64,000 nucleotides of DNA from Bacillota bacterium (GCA_023386955.1 JAEWIS010000031.1:186001-250000), one strand, 5' to 3'. Shown: positions 43,423 through 53,646, counted from the first letter of the stretch. Notes: generated from the sequence alone by a model not told the origin. Translations and numbers: made by a program.

Positions 43423-46400
43423 ATGGGTTGGAATGAGGATAAGCTAAGGGACCATGCACATAAGCTTGCACTTGAGCACGACCCGCACGAACGCCGCCTT
43501 TCGCCGAAGGCCTTGTGGAGGCAATTGGAAGGGGACATCGGGGAGCTGAGGGCCTTTGTCAGGGAGCTTCATGAGAACCAAGGCGCCTGCGGACAACCAG
43601 CCGAGGAATGGCTTTTGGACCATTCGGAATTTATTGAAGCGGAAATACTGGGCTTAAAAGAGGAGACCCTGGGCGTGCCGGCCAAAACCCTGCCTGCCGT
43701 GGGCAAAGCCGGGGAACGCCGGATATCCGCCATCTGTGCGGCATATCTGGAGGAAACTGACGGCTTGTACGGGGAGGATACGCTGGTTGCTTACCTGGAG
43801 GCGTATCAGGAGGTTTCCGTGCTGTCCATTGCCGAAGCCTGGTCCCTGCCCATATTTATGAAAATAGAGCTGATCCGCCGGCTGGCCGCTCTGATGGAGC
43901 CGGTGAAGGAGCGGCGCAATATATGCGCCCGGGTGGACAGGATGCTGGCGGATATTCCGCCGTCAGAGCTGACACCGGAGCGGCTGAAGGAGTCTTTGGA
44001 GGGTGCCGGGCTGGAGCTGCCCCTGTCTGGTGCGGTGATTGTCCAGCTGGTCCGCCATCTGCGGGAGCATGCGGAGGATTCGGCGCATCTCGGCGAATGG
44101 CTGGTATGCAAGCTGGACAACGGACCGGAAAGCTTGGACTCCATTCTTTCTTATGATTATCAGCTGCAGGCGCAATATCAGGTGAGTACAGGCAATGTCA
44201 TCGTGAGCCTGCGGAATCTCTCCCGGACCCAATGGAGTCCCTTGTTCGAGCAGATCAGCATGGTAGAGAACACCCTCCGCCGGGAGCTGGCCGGAGATTA
44301 CCCCCGGCTGGACAGTGCCAGCCGCCACACCCTGCGCAGCCGCACGGCCACCCTGGCCAAGCGGATGCGGGTGCCGGAGAATCTGGTGGCGGCCAAGGCG
44401 GTAGAGCTGGCTGACGGGAGATTACGCGCCAAGGAGCATGAAGCAGCAGCAGCCCAAGCAGCCGGGGCCGATGCGGGAACCGGGAGCGGCCTGCTCTCCC
44501 GGGACTGCTGCGCCGCCTATTATCTCTTAGAGGGGCGGGGGCTGAAAGCCCTGCAAAAGGCACTCCGCCAATGTGGCAAAACCGGGGCCCTGCCGGAAGC
44601 CGGGATCAAAACCCGGGCTGCCATGCTGTATATGCAGCTGTTGGTGCTGGCTTTTGCGGCGGCGCTGGTCTTGGCGTCCCTCTGGATCGGCGTGAGCGCC
44701 GGGAATCTGTCCCTTGGCGGCTGGACCGCCGTTGTGCTGCTGGCGGCACTGCCTGCCAGCGAATATGCCATTACCGCCCTGCATTGGCTGATCGAGCGGG
44801 TCAAAACCCCCAACCGGCTCTTGCGCTACGATTTCTCCGAAGGGGTACCCGAGGACGCTGCCACCATGGTGGTGATTCCTGTGATCTGGTCCACCCCCGA
44901 GGATGCCGCCGCCACCGCCGAACGGATGGAGCTTCATTATCTGGCTAACCGGGATCCGAATATCCACTTCGCCATATTGAGCGACTTCCGCGATGCGGAC
45001 AAGGAGCGGCTGCCCCAGGACGAAAAGGTGCTGAAGCAGGCCACCGGTGAAATCGAAAAGCTGAACAGCCGTTATCCCGAAGCCACCTTCCACCTGTTCC
45101 ACCGCAGCCGCCAATGGAATGATGCGGAGCAGGTCTGGATGGGCTGGGAGCGCAAACGGGGCAAGCTGGTGGAATTCGTCCGCCTGCTGAAGGGTGACGA
45201 ACATACCAGCTTCGGTACCGTAGCGGGAGACAGCTCCGTGCTCTCCCGCATCCGTTATGTCATTACCCTGGATGCGGACACCCGCCTACCTCTTGAATCC
45301 GGACGCCGGATGATCGGAGCCATGCATCTGCCCTACAACCGCCCCCGGCTGAATGCCGGCGGAACCCGGGTGGTCGAGGGGCACGGCGTGCTCCAGCCGA
45401 GAATCGGCATGACCTACGAAAGCGCCCGGAAGTCCCGGCTGGCCTCTATCTGGTCGTCTGAGCCGGGACTGGATCCGTACGCTTTTGCCGTGTCAGATCC
45501 GTATCAGGATGCTATGGGCCAGGGGATTTTTACAGGCAAGGGAATTTTCGACGTGGACGCCTTTCATACGGTTCTGAGTCATCTTTTCCCGGAAAACAGC
45601 GTGCTGAGCCATGACCTTCTGGAGGGCGGCTTTCTGCGGGCGGGTTTTCTTTCGGACATTGAGCTTATTGACGACTGCCCATCCACCTTCCTGTCCCATC
45701 AAAAACGGCAGCACCGCTGGACGCGTGGAGATTGGCAGCTACTGCCCTGGCTGAAGCGCCATACCCGGAATGCAGACGGGGAGCGGATTGCCGCCGACCT
45801 GACGCCCCTGACCCGCTGGCAGATCGTGGACAATCTGCGGCGCAGCCTGCTGGCGCCTGTACTTCTGGCTATCACCATTCTGGCTGTACCGGTGCTGCCG
45901 GGCTCCCCATGGCGCTGGTACGGGCTGGTGCTGCTGACGCTGTGTGCGCCTTTTGTCCGCCAGCTGCTGACACCGCATACCCTGGTTTACCGGCCCAAGG
46001 GGCTGCTCCTTACTCTGGCCCAATGCGCCTTGGCGCTGGTGACCCTGCCGTTCCAAAGCATCATGCTGCTGGATGCCGTGGGGCGGACCCTTTACCGGAT
46101 CAGCGTGTCCAAACGCAGGCTGCTGGAATGGGTAAGCCAGTCCGAGGTGGAGCGGCAAAGCGGCAAAAAAGGCCAGCCCCTGCTGTCCGGCTTATCCGGC
46201 GGCTATGTTGCCATCGCTCTGCTGGCCCTCGGATTGTTTGCAGGCCGGACGATTCCGGCAGGCGGGGGCTGGGGCTCCGGCGGTTTCTCCGGTCAAGGCA
46301 GACGCTGGGCTTTTTTCCCTCCAGACGGAATCTGGGGGAGTATCGATGCGCTGCAGCTGGCCGGTCTGGCCGGAGTGATATTGTGGGCCCTGGCACCTCT

Positions 46401-49400
46401 GGTGGTACGTTGGCTGGACCGCGAGGCGGAATCCGACCAGGTGGTTTTCAGCAAGGATGAAGAGCAGGAGCTGCGTAAGCTGTCTGCAGATATTTGGGCC
46501 TTTTATGAGGCGTATGTGACGGAAGAGGATTCCTGGCTGCCCCCCGACAATGTCCAGATGGAAGGGGACAAAGGGGTCGCCCACCGCACCTCCCCTACGA
46601 ATATCGGGCTGTATCTCACTTGTGTGCTGGCCGCCCGGGATTTCGGGTTTATCGACACACCGGGGATGATCGAACGGCTGGAGCGGACCATCGGCACCAT
46701 CGAGAGGATGGAGAAATGGGAGGGCCATCTGTACAACTGGTACGACACCACCAACCTGGCTCCGCTGAACCCGGTGTATGTGTCCACTGTGGATTCGGGC
46801 AACCTGGCCGTCTGCCTGATTGCCGCCCGGGAGGGGCTTCTGGAATGGATGGAAACCGACGGACATCTGGGTATGAACGACCTGGTGCCGGACAGAAGAA
46901 GGCTCCGGAGCAAGGATGAGTTTCAGGTGGCCTTTGCCCAGGAGCTGACACCCCATATCGGCCGCCGTTCCACGGTACGCAACCGGGGTACACGTTTGGC
47001 GGCGCGGATGGAATCCCTGGCGCAGTCTACCAACTTCCGCCCGCTTCTGGACGGGAAGACCAATCTCTTCTCCCTCGGGTACCATGTCAAAGAGGGCAAA
47101 CGGGACAATGTGCTGTATGATCTTCTGGCCTCTGAAGCCCGGCAGGCCAGCTTTGTTGCTATTGCCATGGGCCAGGTGCCCGTATCCCACTGGAATGTGC
47201 TGGGCCGGACGTTGACCAAATCGGGCAGCCGCCCGCTTTTGCTGTCCTGGTCGGGAACCATGTTCGAATATCTGATGCCTTGGCTCTTCATGAAAACCTA
47301 CCGGGATACCCTGTGGGACAGCACCTACCAGGCTGTGGTGGACCGGCAGATCGAATATGCCCGGCAGCGCAAGGTGCCCTTCGGGATTTCCGAATCCGGC
47401 TATTACGCCTACGATCATCAGATGAACTACCAGTACCGGGCCTTCGGGGTTCCGGGTCTGGGCTTCAAGCGCGGGCTGGAGCAGGATTTGGTGCTGGCCC
47501 CCTACGCCACCGTCATGTCGTTGCCCTTCTCCCGGGACCGGGGAATTGCGGCTTTACACGAAATGGAGGAATGGGGCGCCCGGGGCAAATACGGCTTTTA
47601 TGAAGCCATCGACTGCACCCCCCGCCGGATGCCCGGAGGCAGCCGCCATATGGTGATCCGCAGCTTTATGGCCCATCATCAGGGTATGAGTCTGTTGACT
47701 CTGGGCAATTTGCTGCTGCCCCGGACCATGTATGACCGGTTCCACAAGAGCAAGGAGATCCAGGCGGCAGAGCTTTTGCTGCAGGAACGGATTCCGTCGA
47801 GGCCCAAATGGATCCGCCATCCGGAGATGTACCGGTCCACTCCCCGGCAGGAGAAACAGCCTGCGGATACCGCCTCCGTCCGGGAGTTCCGCTCCCCCCA
47901 TACCGCCGTACCGGAGGTCTGCCTGCTCTCCAACGGCCGCTTCATGACGATGGTCACGGCCAGCGGTGCAGGCTACAGCAGCTGGGACGGCCTGTCCGTC
48001 ACCCGCTGGCGGGAGGAGCCGGTGCGGGACTCCTGGGTCAGCGGGATCTATATTTGGGATGTGGGTGAGGACAAGCTGTGGTCCGCTTCCTATCAGCCTG
48101 CCCGGGTGAAGCCTGACGAATCGCTGATCCGCTTCGAGCTGGATAAGGCGGTTTTCCAGCGCCGGGACGGACTGGTGGAAACCAAGATGGAGATTGCTGT
48201 CTCTCCAGAGGCGGATGCGGAGGTGCGGCGGATTACCCTGGTCAACCACAGCGAAGAAAAAAAGGTGCTGGAGGTCACCACCTTCATGGAGCTGGCCATG
48301 TCCAGTCCCATTGCAGATGATGCTCATCCCGCCTTCAGCAAGCTGTTTGTCCGCACTGCTTACGATGAAGACAGCGGCTGCCTCGTAGCAGGCAGGCGTC
48401 CGCGGACGGTGAAGGACCGCTCCCTCTGGTCCGCCCACCTGCTGGCATCAGACGGGCAATCTCTGGGTCCGGTAGAATTTGAGACAGACCGTGCAGCCTT
48501 TGTGGGCCGGGGGTATACCCTGGCGGAGCCCCAAAACGCCAAAAGCCGGCTCAAGGCCAAAACCGGCTCGGTAGCGGACCCCGCCTTCATCATGCGGCGC
48601 AGAGTGGAGCTGGGTCCGGGAGAAAAAGCGGTGCTGTATGCGGTGACGGCGGTAGCGGATGAGCGGCAGGATGCGGTGGAGGCCGCAGCCCGTCTGGCCT
48701 GCGACCAGCAGGCGGATCGGGCGTTCCGGCTGGCGTGGAACCGCAGCCGGATCGAGCTGCGCAGCCTGCAGCTGGACGGGCGGGAAGCCGCCATATTCCA
48801 GCGGCTGGCGGGGCTCGCGCTCTATACCCCGCCGCTGCGCAAGGACCGCCGGGAGGCGGTTGCCGCCAATGTGAAGGGGCAGTCGGGTCTGTGGTCCTTC
48901 GGAATTTCGGGCGACCGTCCGATTATGGTGGTGCAGATCGGCGATAAGAGCCAGCTGCCCTTTGTGATCAAGCTGCTCACCGGCCATGAATACGCCCGCC
49001 GGCTGGGGCTAGTTTACGATTTGGTGATCCTGAACCTGTCCCGGGACGGCTACCAGCAAGACCTGCAGGAGGCGCTGCAGCGGGCGGCAGAGCATGGTGT
49101 GGACCGCTTCGGGCACGGTGTCACCGGGATTCATGTGATTCCCGTCCACCGGCTGGCGGAGGAAGACCGTGTGCTGCTGATGGCGGCGGCAAGGGTCAAT
49201 CTCCAGGCCGGCGGGGCCAGCCTGGCCTCCCAGCTGCGCACCCTGCGCGGCGACAGTCCGGCGCTGGCGCTGGTCAAGACAGGCGGCGGCAGTGTGGAAG
49301 GGACACCTGCCGTAGACAGCCGGATGCCGGCAGCACTGGGGCCGGGGGTGGAAAAAGGAAGAGCAGGGACGACTCCGGATGGGTTGGATGGATCCAGAGT

Positions 49401-52140
49401 GTTGAGGTCTGATGGAACGGAAGCAGCGTGGACAGGACAAGAGGAGGCCAGAGGAAAACAAGCGAATCTGGACGGTACTGGAGGAGTAAGGACTCCTATT
49501 CACACGGCTCACGCTCAGCCCGGGACGACCCGTTTCTCTGTCGCTCCGGCGGGAATGGCCGGAGCGACTGGGCTGGGAATCACCCCGGGTGCGGGGCACG
49601 CTGCAGGGAGGAGCACTCTGCCTCCATTGGCAGCGGCGGACTCCAAGGAGCTTCTGTTCTTTAACGGCTGGGGTGGTTTTACACCGGACGGCCGGGAATA
49701 CCGGCTTACCATAGCGGACGGCCGCCATCTGCCGGGGCCCTGGACCAATGTTCTGGCGAACCCCGGCTTTGGGGCCCTTGTTACGGAGCTGGGTACGGGC
49801 TATACCTTCTGGCGCAACAGCCGGGAGTGCAAGCTGACCCCCTGGTCCAACGACCCGGTGCTGGATCCGCCCGGGGAGCAGGGATATTTGAAGGATGAGG
49901 AATCCGGTCTTTTGTGGACCTTGACCCCTTCCCCCGGCAAACATCTTGAGCCATATACTGTTGTCCACGGACAAGGCTACTCCATATTCCGCCATGAGCG
50001 GGAAGGCATCCGCCATGAATTAACCTTGTTTGTCCCGGTGAAGGACCCGGTGAAAATCATGCGCCTGCGTCTTTCCAACACCTCCTCCCGGCAACGGCGG
50101 CTGTCGCTGGCGTACTATGCGGAGTGGGTTTTGGGGGTAGGACGGCAGCAAACGGCACCGCATATTGTGGTTCGCCGGGATGAAGCGGCTTCGATTATGA
50201 CGGCGCAGAATACGTACCAGGAGCATTTCCGGGAGGCTACTGCATTCCTGGGAATTTTCCCTGAAGACGGAGAGCGCCGGGAGACAGCGGGCCTGGGCGG
50301 CAGTGCGGGAGATGAATATGAAAGCAGGAATGGAGGCAGCGGCCAAAGCTGGACCTCGGATCAGCTGGAATTTGTCGGCCGCAACGGCAGTATGGAGGCT
50401 CCCGCCGGGATGGCAGGAAACCGGCTGTCCAACCGGACCGGCGTCCAAGCCGCCTCCTGCGGCGCCATCCGTCAGGATCTGATCCTCCTCCCCGGCGAAG
50501 AACGGGAGGTCCTGATTCTCCTGGGCTGCACCTCCTCGGAAGCGGAAGCGGCGGCATTGGCCCGCCAATACGCTGACGGAGCCAAGTGCGATGCGGCCTG
50601 GGCAGAGATGGAGCAGTATTGGAACACCATGCTGCACCAGGTGAAGGTCACCACTCCCGCCCGGGAGATGGATCTGCTTTTGAACGGCTGGCTGCTGTAT
50701 CAGACGCTGGCCTGCCGGATTTGGGCCCGCAGCGGCTTCTTCCAGGCCGGCGGGGCCTTCGGCTACCGGGACCAGCTGCAGGATACACTGGCGCTGCTGC
50801 ATACAGCGCCGGAATTCGCCCGGCGGCAAGTGCTGCTCCACGCCGCCCACCAATATGAGGAGGGCGATGTCCAGCACTGGTGGCATGAAGAAACAGAGCG
50901 GGGCATCCGCACCCTGTTCTCCGACGACCTGCTGTGGCTGCCTTATGTGGCCTCCCGCTACACGGAGCATACGGGGGACCGGACTCTTTGGGAGGAAACC
51001 GCCCCTTATCTGGTGAGCGAGCCCCTGAAAGAAGGGGAGCACGAGCGGTATGAGCCGACGGTTCTTTCCGGACGGACAGGCACCATCTATGAACACTGCC
51101 TTCAGGCGATCGAAAAAGCCCTGTCGCGCATCGGCGAGCATGGTCTGCCCCTGATCGGCGTAGGCGACTGGAACGACGGGCTGAATCTGGCCGGCGACAA
51201 GGGCCGGGGTGAAAGCGTATGGCTGGCTTGGTTTCTGGGGGAAATCCTCGAGCGCTTCGAAGGAATCTGCGGTGAGCGCGGGGAAACGGAGCGGGTGGTC
51301 CGTTACCGGGAGCGGCGGGAAAGCCTGTTCCAGGCGGCCAATGCCCATGCCTGGGACGGCCAATGGTACCGCAGGGCCTTCACGGACTCCGGCACCTGGC
51401 TGGGCTCCATCCGCAATGATGAATGCCGGATCGATGCCATCGCCCAATCCTGGTCGGTGCTCTCCGGCGGAGCTCCGGACGATCGGGCCTGGCAGGCTAT
51501 GCGGTCCTTCGACCGGGAGCTGGTGGACCGGGAGCTGGCCCTGGCGCGTCTCTTGACCCCCGCCTTCGACAAAACCGATCCCAGCCCCGGCTACATCCAG
51601 GGTTATCCCCCGGGTATCCGGGAGAATGGGGCCCAGTATACCCACGGGGTCATCTGGAGCATCGCCGCCTGGAGCAAGCTGGGACAGGCGGACAAAGCGG
51701 TTGAGCTGTTCCATCTGCTCAACCCGGTGAACCATACCCGGACCGATCAGGAGGTCCGGCAGTACACCGGCGAGCCATATGTGATGGCCGCCGATGTCTA
51801 CACCTCCGAGCCCCACCGGGGCCACGCGGGCTGGACCTGGTATACCGGCGCCGCGGGATGGATGTACCAGGTGGGCCTGGAGTGGATCCTCGGCATCCGC
51901 CGCCGGGGCGACAGACTGTGGCTCGACCCTTGTGTCCCCGACGCCTGGCCGGGCTTCCAGGTGGACTATCAGTTCGGCAGCACCGTGTACACCTTGGTCT
52001 TCAGCAGGGAGCAGCCGGCTGGAGGCAGCAGGGATACTCTGCTGCAGGCGGGACCGGAGGCTTACCTGGACCTGGCGGACGACCATATGCCCCACCGGAT
52101 CACGGTTCTTCTGCCCCTAAAGAAGCAGGATCCCTCTTGA
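43423..52140 (+). CDS. Giant cyclic beta-1,2-glucan synthase-like protein (GT84 + glycoamylase + GH94)
   Basis: 2905 residues from the ATG at 43423, 6-7 bases after TTGGAGG. N-terminal 400 residues: mostly helical, unknown. Membrane helices at about 401-450. A GT84-type glycosyltransferase follows, with D617-A-D619 (TLDADTRLP) and the motif RQHRW at 762-766. More membrane helices lie at about 806-1000. A glycoamylase domain (PF10091-like) spans about 1210-1410 (SGYYAYDHQMNYQYRAFGVP; MAHHQGMSLL). The rest is GH94-like, ending with VGDWNDGLN (D2582/D2585), where the family's catalytic acid lies. This is the layout of NdvB/ChvB (about 2830 residues), which makes and trims cyclic glucan. Two low-complexity stretches (about 1955-2072 and 2282-2345) rich in Gly, Ala and Thr interrupt the GH94 part and look like linkers. 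Confidence 0.88.
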   Translation: MGWNEDKLRDHAHKLALEHDPHERRLSPKALWRQLEGDIGELRAFVRELHENQGACGQPAEEWLLDHSEFIEAEILGLKEETLGVPAKTLPAVGKAGERRISAICAAYLEETDGLYGEDTLVAYLEAYQEVSVLSIAEAWSLPIFMKIELIRRLAALMEPVKERRNICARVDRMLADIPPSELTPERLKESLEGAGLELPLSGAVIVQLVRHLREHAEDSAHLGEWLVCKLDNGPESLDSILSYDYQLQAQYQVSTGNVIVSLRNLSRTQWSPLFEQISMVENTLRRELAGDYPRLDSASRHTLRSRTATLAKRMRVPENLVAAKAVELADGRLRAKEHEAAAAQAAGADAGTGSGLLSRDCCAAYYLLEGRGLKALQKALRQCGKTGALPEAGIKTRAAMLYMQLLVLAFAAALVLASLWIGVSAGNLSLGGWTAVVLLAALPASEYAITALHWLIERVKTPNRLLRYDFSEGVPEDAATMVVIPVIWSTPEDAAATAERMELHYLANRDPNIHFAILSDFRDADKERLPQDEKVLKQATGEIEKLNSRYPEATFHLFHRSRQWNDAEQVWMGWERKRGKLVEFVRLLKGDEHTSFGTVAGDSSVLSRIRYVITLDADTRLPLESGRRMIGAMHLPYNRPRLNAGGTRVVEGHGVLQPRIGMTYESARKSRLASIWSSEPGLDPYAFAVSDPYQDAMGQGIFTGKGIFDVDAFHTVLSHLFPENSVLSHDLLEGGFLRAGFLSDIELIDDCPSTFLSHQKRQHRWTRGDWQLLPWLKRHTRNADGERIAADLTPLTRWQIVDNLRRSLLAPVLLAITILAVPVLPGSPWRWYGLVLLTLCAPFVRQLLTPHTLVYRPKGLLLTLAQCALALVTLPFQSIMLLDAVGRTLYRISVSKRRLLEWVSQSEVERQSGKKGQPLLSGLSGGYVAIALLALGLFAGRTIPAGGGWGSGGFSGQGRRWAFFPPDGIWGSIDALQLAGLAGVILWALAPLVVRWLDREAESDQVVFSKDEEQELRKLSADIWAFYEAYVTEEDSWLPPDNVQMEGDKGVAHRTSPTNIGLYLTCVLAARDFGFIDTPGMIERLERTIGTIERMEKWEGHLYNWYDTTNLAPLNPVYVSTVDSGNLAVCLIAAREGLLEWMETDGHLGMNDLVPDRRRLRSKDEFQVAFAQELTPHIGRRSTVRNRGTRLAARMESLAQSTNFRPLLDGKTNLFSLGYHVKEGKRDNVLYDLLASEARQASFVAIAMGQVPVSHWNVLGRTLTKSGSRPLLLSWSGTMFEYLMPWLFMKTYRDTLWDSTYQAVVDRQIEYARQRKVPFGISESGYYAYDHQMNYQYRAFGVPGLGFKRGLEQDLVLAPYATVMSLPFSRDRGIAALHEMEEWGARGKYGFYEAIDCTPRRMPGGSRHMVIRSFMAHHQGMSLLTLGNLLLPRTMYDRFHKSKEIQAAELLLQERIPSRPKWIRHPEMYRSTPRQEKQPADTASVREFRSPHTAVPEVCLLSNGRFMTMVTASGAGYSSWDGLSVTRWREEPVRDSWVSGIYIWDVGEDKLWSASYQPARVKPDESLIRFELDKAVFQRRDGLVETKMEIAVSPEADAEVRRITLVNHSEEKKVLEVTTFMELAMSSPIADDAHPAFSKLFVRTAYDEDSGCLVAGRRPRTVKDRSLWSAHLLASDGQSLGPVEFETDRAAFVGRGYTLAEPQNAKSRLKAKTGSVADPAFIMRRRVELGPGEKAVLYAVTAVADERQDAVEAAARLACDQQADRAFRLAWNRSRIELRSLQLDGREAAIFQRLAGLALYTPPLRKDRREAVAANVKGQSGLWSFGISGDRPIMVVQIGDKSQLPFVIKLLTGHEYARRLGLVYDLVILNLSRDGYQQDLQEALQRAAEHGVDRFGHGVTGIHVIPVHRLAEEDRVLLMAAARVNLQAGGASLASQLRTLRGDSPALALVKTGGGSVEGTPAVDSRMPAALGPGVEKGRAGTTPDGLDGSRVLRSDGTEAAWTGQEEARGKQANLDGTGGVRTPIHTAHAQPGTTRFSVAPAGMAGATGLGITPGAGHAAGRSTLPPLAAADSKELLFFNGWGGFTPDGREYRLTIADGRHLPGPWTNVLANPGFGALVTELGTGYTFWRNSRECKLTPWSNDPVLDPPGEQGYLKDEESGLLWTLTPSPGKHLEPYTVVHGQGYSIFRHEREGIRHELTLFVPVKDPVKIMRLRLSNTSSRQRRLSLAYYAEWVLGVGRQQTAPHIVVRRDEAASIMTAQNTYQEHFREATAFLGIFPEDGERRETAGLGGSAGDEYESRNGGSGQSWTSDQLEFVGRNGSMEAPAGMAGNRLSNRTGVQAASCGAIRQDLILLPGEEREVLILLGCTSSEAEAAALARQYADGAKCDAAWAEMEQYWNTMLHQVKVTTPAREMDLLLNGWLLYQTLACRIWARSGFFQAGGAFGYRDQLQDTLALLHTAPEFARRQVLLHAAHQYEEGDVQHWWHEETERGIRTLFSDDLLWLPYVASRYTEHTGDRTLWEETAPYLVSEPLKEGEHERYEPTVLSGRTGTIYEHCLQAIEKALSRIGEHGLPLIGVGDWNDGLNLAGDKGRGESVWLAWFLGEILERFEGICGERGETERVVRYRERRESLFQAANAHAWDGQWYRRAFTDSGTWLGSIRNDECRIDAIAQSWSVLSGGAPDDRAWQAMRSFDRELVDRELALARLLTPAFDKTDPSPGYIQGYPPGIRENGAQYTHGVIWSIAAWSKLGQADKAVELFHLLNPVNHTRTDQEVRQYTGEPYVMAADVYTSEPHRGHAGWTWYTGAAGWMYQVGLEWILGIRRRGDRLWLDPCVPDAWPGFQVDYQFGSTVYTLVFSREQPAGGSRDTLLQAGPEAYLDLADDHMPHRITVLLPLKKQDPS

Positions 52141-52161
52141 TCTTCAAAGCAGTAACCAATA

Positions 52162-52226
52162 AACGCCTGCAGGCGGCCTGACCCATGCATCATGCGTGGA
52201 CCGGCCTGCCTTGCAGGCGTTTTTTC
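52162..52226 (+). terminator. Terminator after the glucan synthase-like gene
   Basis: A 10-bp stem (AACGCCTGCA / TGCAGGCGTT), extended by further pairing inside, is followed by TTTTTTCT. Confidence 0.85.
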
Positions 52227-52303
52227 TCGTGGGAAGGGTATTGCGTGATGCGGCGTCTTACCTGCAGACTCCAAACTTATCCTCGATGAAGGCACGGTGC
52301 GAA

Positions 52304-52490
52304 CCTAACGGACACCAGAGGCGTTATTCCTCCCAAAAGCGCCCGCTTCAAATTCTAACGGACCGGAGCGCCGCTATTTGTTTGCCTCGCGCCCCATTTT
52401 CCCGTTTTCCACCCAAATAGCGCCCTCTGTGTCCGTTAGTCCTAGAAAACCAGCTGTTTTCGCGGAATAAGATCCCCTGTGTCCGTTAAA
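52304..52490. repeat. Four-copy intergenic element of CTAACGGAC units (two direct, two inverted)
   Basis: Direct copies at 52304-52341 (CTAACGGACACCAGAGGCGT then TATT) and 52353-52386 (CTAACGGACCGGAGCGCCGC then TATTTG). Inverted copies at 52411-52439 (AAATAGCGCCCTCTGTGTCC then GTTAG) and 52458-52490 (GGAATAAGATCCCCTGTGTC then CGTTA). It lies in a 472-bp region between convergent genes that has no coding sequence. Confidence 0.88.
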
Positions 52491-52491
52491 A

Positions 52492-52546
52492 GCCGGGATG
52501 CATTGGAGGCAACCGCTGGGCTGTCGGGGGCCGGGATGCATTGGAG
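52492..52546. repeat. Two direct 17-bp copies with 38-bp period
   Basis: GCCGGGATGCATTGGAG occurs at 52492-52508 and 52530-52546, both followed by a GCAACCG/ACAGCCG variant. It adjoins the four-copy element. Confidence 0.75.
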
Positions 52547-52612
52547 ACAGCCGAGAAATGGTTTGCGCATCAGCACGCCACTCCCCATCTGGCCGCTGCT
52601 GTAGCATTTGAA

Positions 52613-53539
52613 TCACACTCCTGCTCCTTCCACTCCCGCTCCGCCCTGCCGCAGCAGGTACAGGGCTTCCGCGGCGGCGGACAGCCGATCCTTGATCAGG
52701 ATGGCCTCGCGGTACTCTCTGGGGATGGCCGCATACCCGTAATAGAGGCCGGCCAGCCCTCCGGCAATGGCGCCGATGGTGTCCGAATCGCCGCCCAGAT
52801 TGGCGGCACGCTGGATGGTTTCCGCGAAGGAGGCCGAGTCCAGCAGGAGAAACAGCACCCAGCGGAAGGTGTCCACCACAAACCCGCTGGGCGAGCACAA
52901 AGGCTCCGTGCCCAAACCAACGGCATAGTCCGTCCCGGCCACAACCTGCAAGACAACCTCCTTCAGCTCCTCTCCCTGCAAAAGGCGCCAAGCCATCCGG
53001 TTGTACAGAATACACGCTTCGTCGCAGCGTTCATCGTAGTGGGTCATCCGCGACTGGAGGCGGGAAACCTGTTCCACCTGATCCAAGGAGGCATACGCCA
53101 ATGCAGCAGGCAAACACCGCATCAGGGAGCCGTTGCCCGCACTTTGCCCCAAGTCCAGATGCGCTACAAAAGCCGCCTCATACCAGTTGCCCTCATACCG
53201 CTCCAGCACCTGCCGGATGATGTTGCCCACATCCTTGGGCCCGCCCGCATACCACTCCCGGAACAGGCGGCCGATGGTTCCCATAGGCTCCGCCGGATTC
53301 TCCAGAATCCCCTCCGCCACACAGAGGGTCATCATGGTGTCATCCGTCACCTCACCCGGTGCCAGTCCCCACACGCCCCCGCCGATGATCTCCGTCAGAA
53401 AGCCGTAAGTTGCCTTCACCTGGGCAACACTCATAAACTCCGTCGTCCCGCCCAGCGCATCCCCGGCGGCCACACCGAACAGCCCGCCCTTTATTTTGTC
53501 CAGCAGACTTCCGCTTTGGTCCAGCAGCAGCTCACTCAT
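52613..53539 (-). CDS. ADP-ribosylglycohydrolase family protein (DraG-like)
   Basis: 308 residues from the ATG at 53539, 8 bases after AAGGAGG. Motifs: GGLFGVAAGDALGG, EVTDDTMMTL (metal Asp pair) and, near the end, NLGGDSDTIGAIAGGLAGLY (second metal site). Family knowledge: these di-metal enzymes remove ADP-ribose from proteins, nucleic acids or small molecules. The neighbour is an NrtR-type NUDIX regulator that senses ADP-ribose, which supports a role in ADP-ribose/NAD turnover. Confidence 0.92.
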   Translation of the reverse strand: MSELLLDQSGSLLDKIKGGLFGVAAGDALGGTTEFMSVAQVKATYGFLTEIIGGGVWGLAPGEVTDDTMMTLCVAEGILENPAEPMGTIGRLFREWYAGGPKDVGNIIRQVLERYEGNWYEAAFVAHLDLGQSAGNGSLMRCLPAALAYASLDQVEQVSRLQSRMTHYDERCDEACILYNRMAWRLLQGEELKEVVLQVVAGTDYAVGLGTEPLCSPSGFVVDTFRWVLFLLLDSASFAETIQRAANLGGDSDTIGAIAGGLAGLYYGYAAIPREYREAILIKDRLSAAAEALYLLRQGGAGVEGAGV

Positions 53540-53646
53540 ATGTTCCGCCTCCTTTTTATGCAATGTGCCCCAACTCAGGAGCTGCGAGCGGATTAGTACC
53601 CGCTTTTGTTGCCAAAATCTCCGTGGCTTCGGGAGTTTTGTTAATC

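Noticed and set aside
50020..52095. Minus-strand frame of 691 codons
   Set aside because: Opposite the GH94 part of the glucan synthase; GC-rich codons leave antisense frames open.
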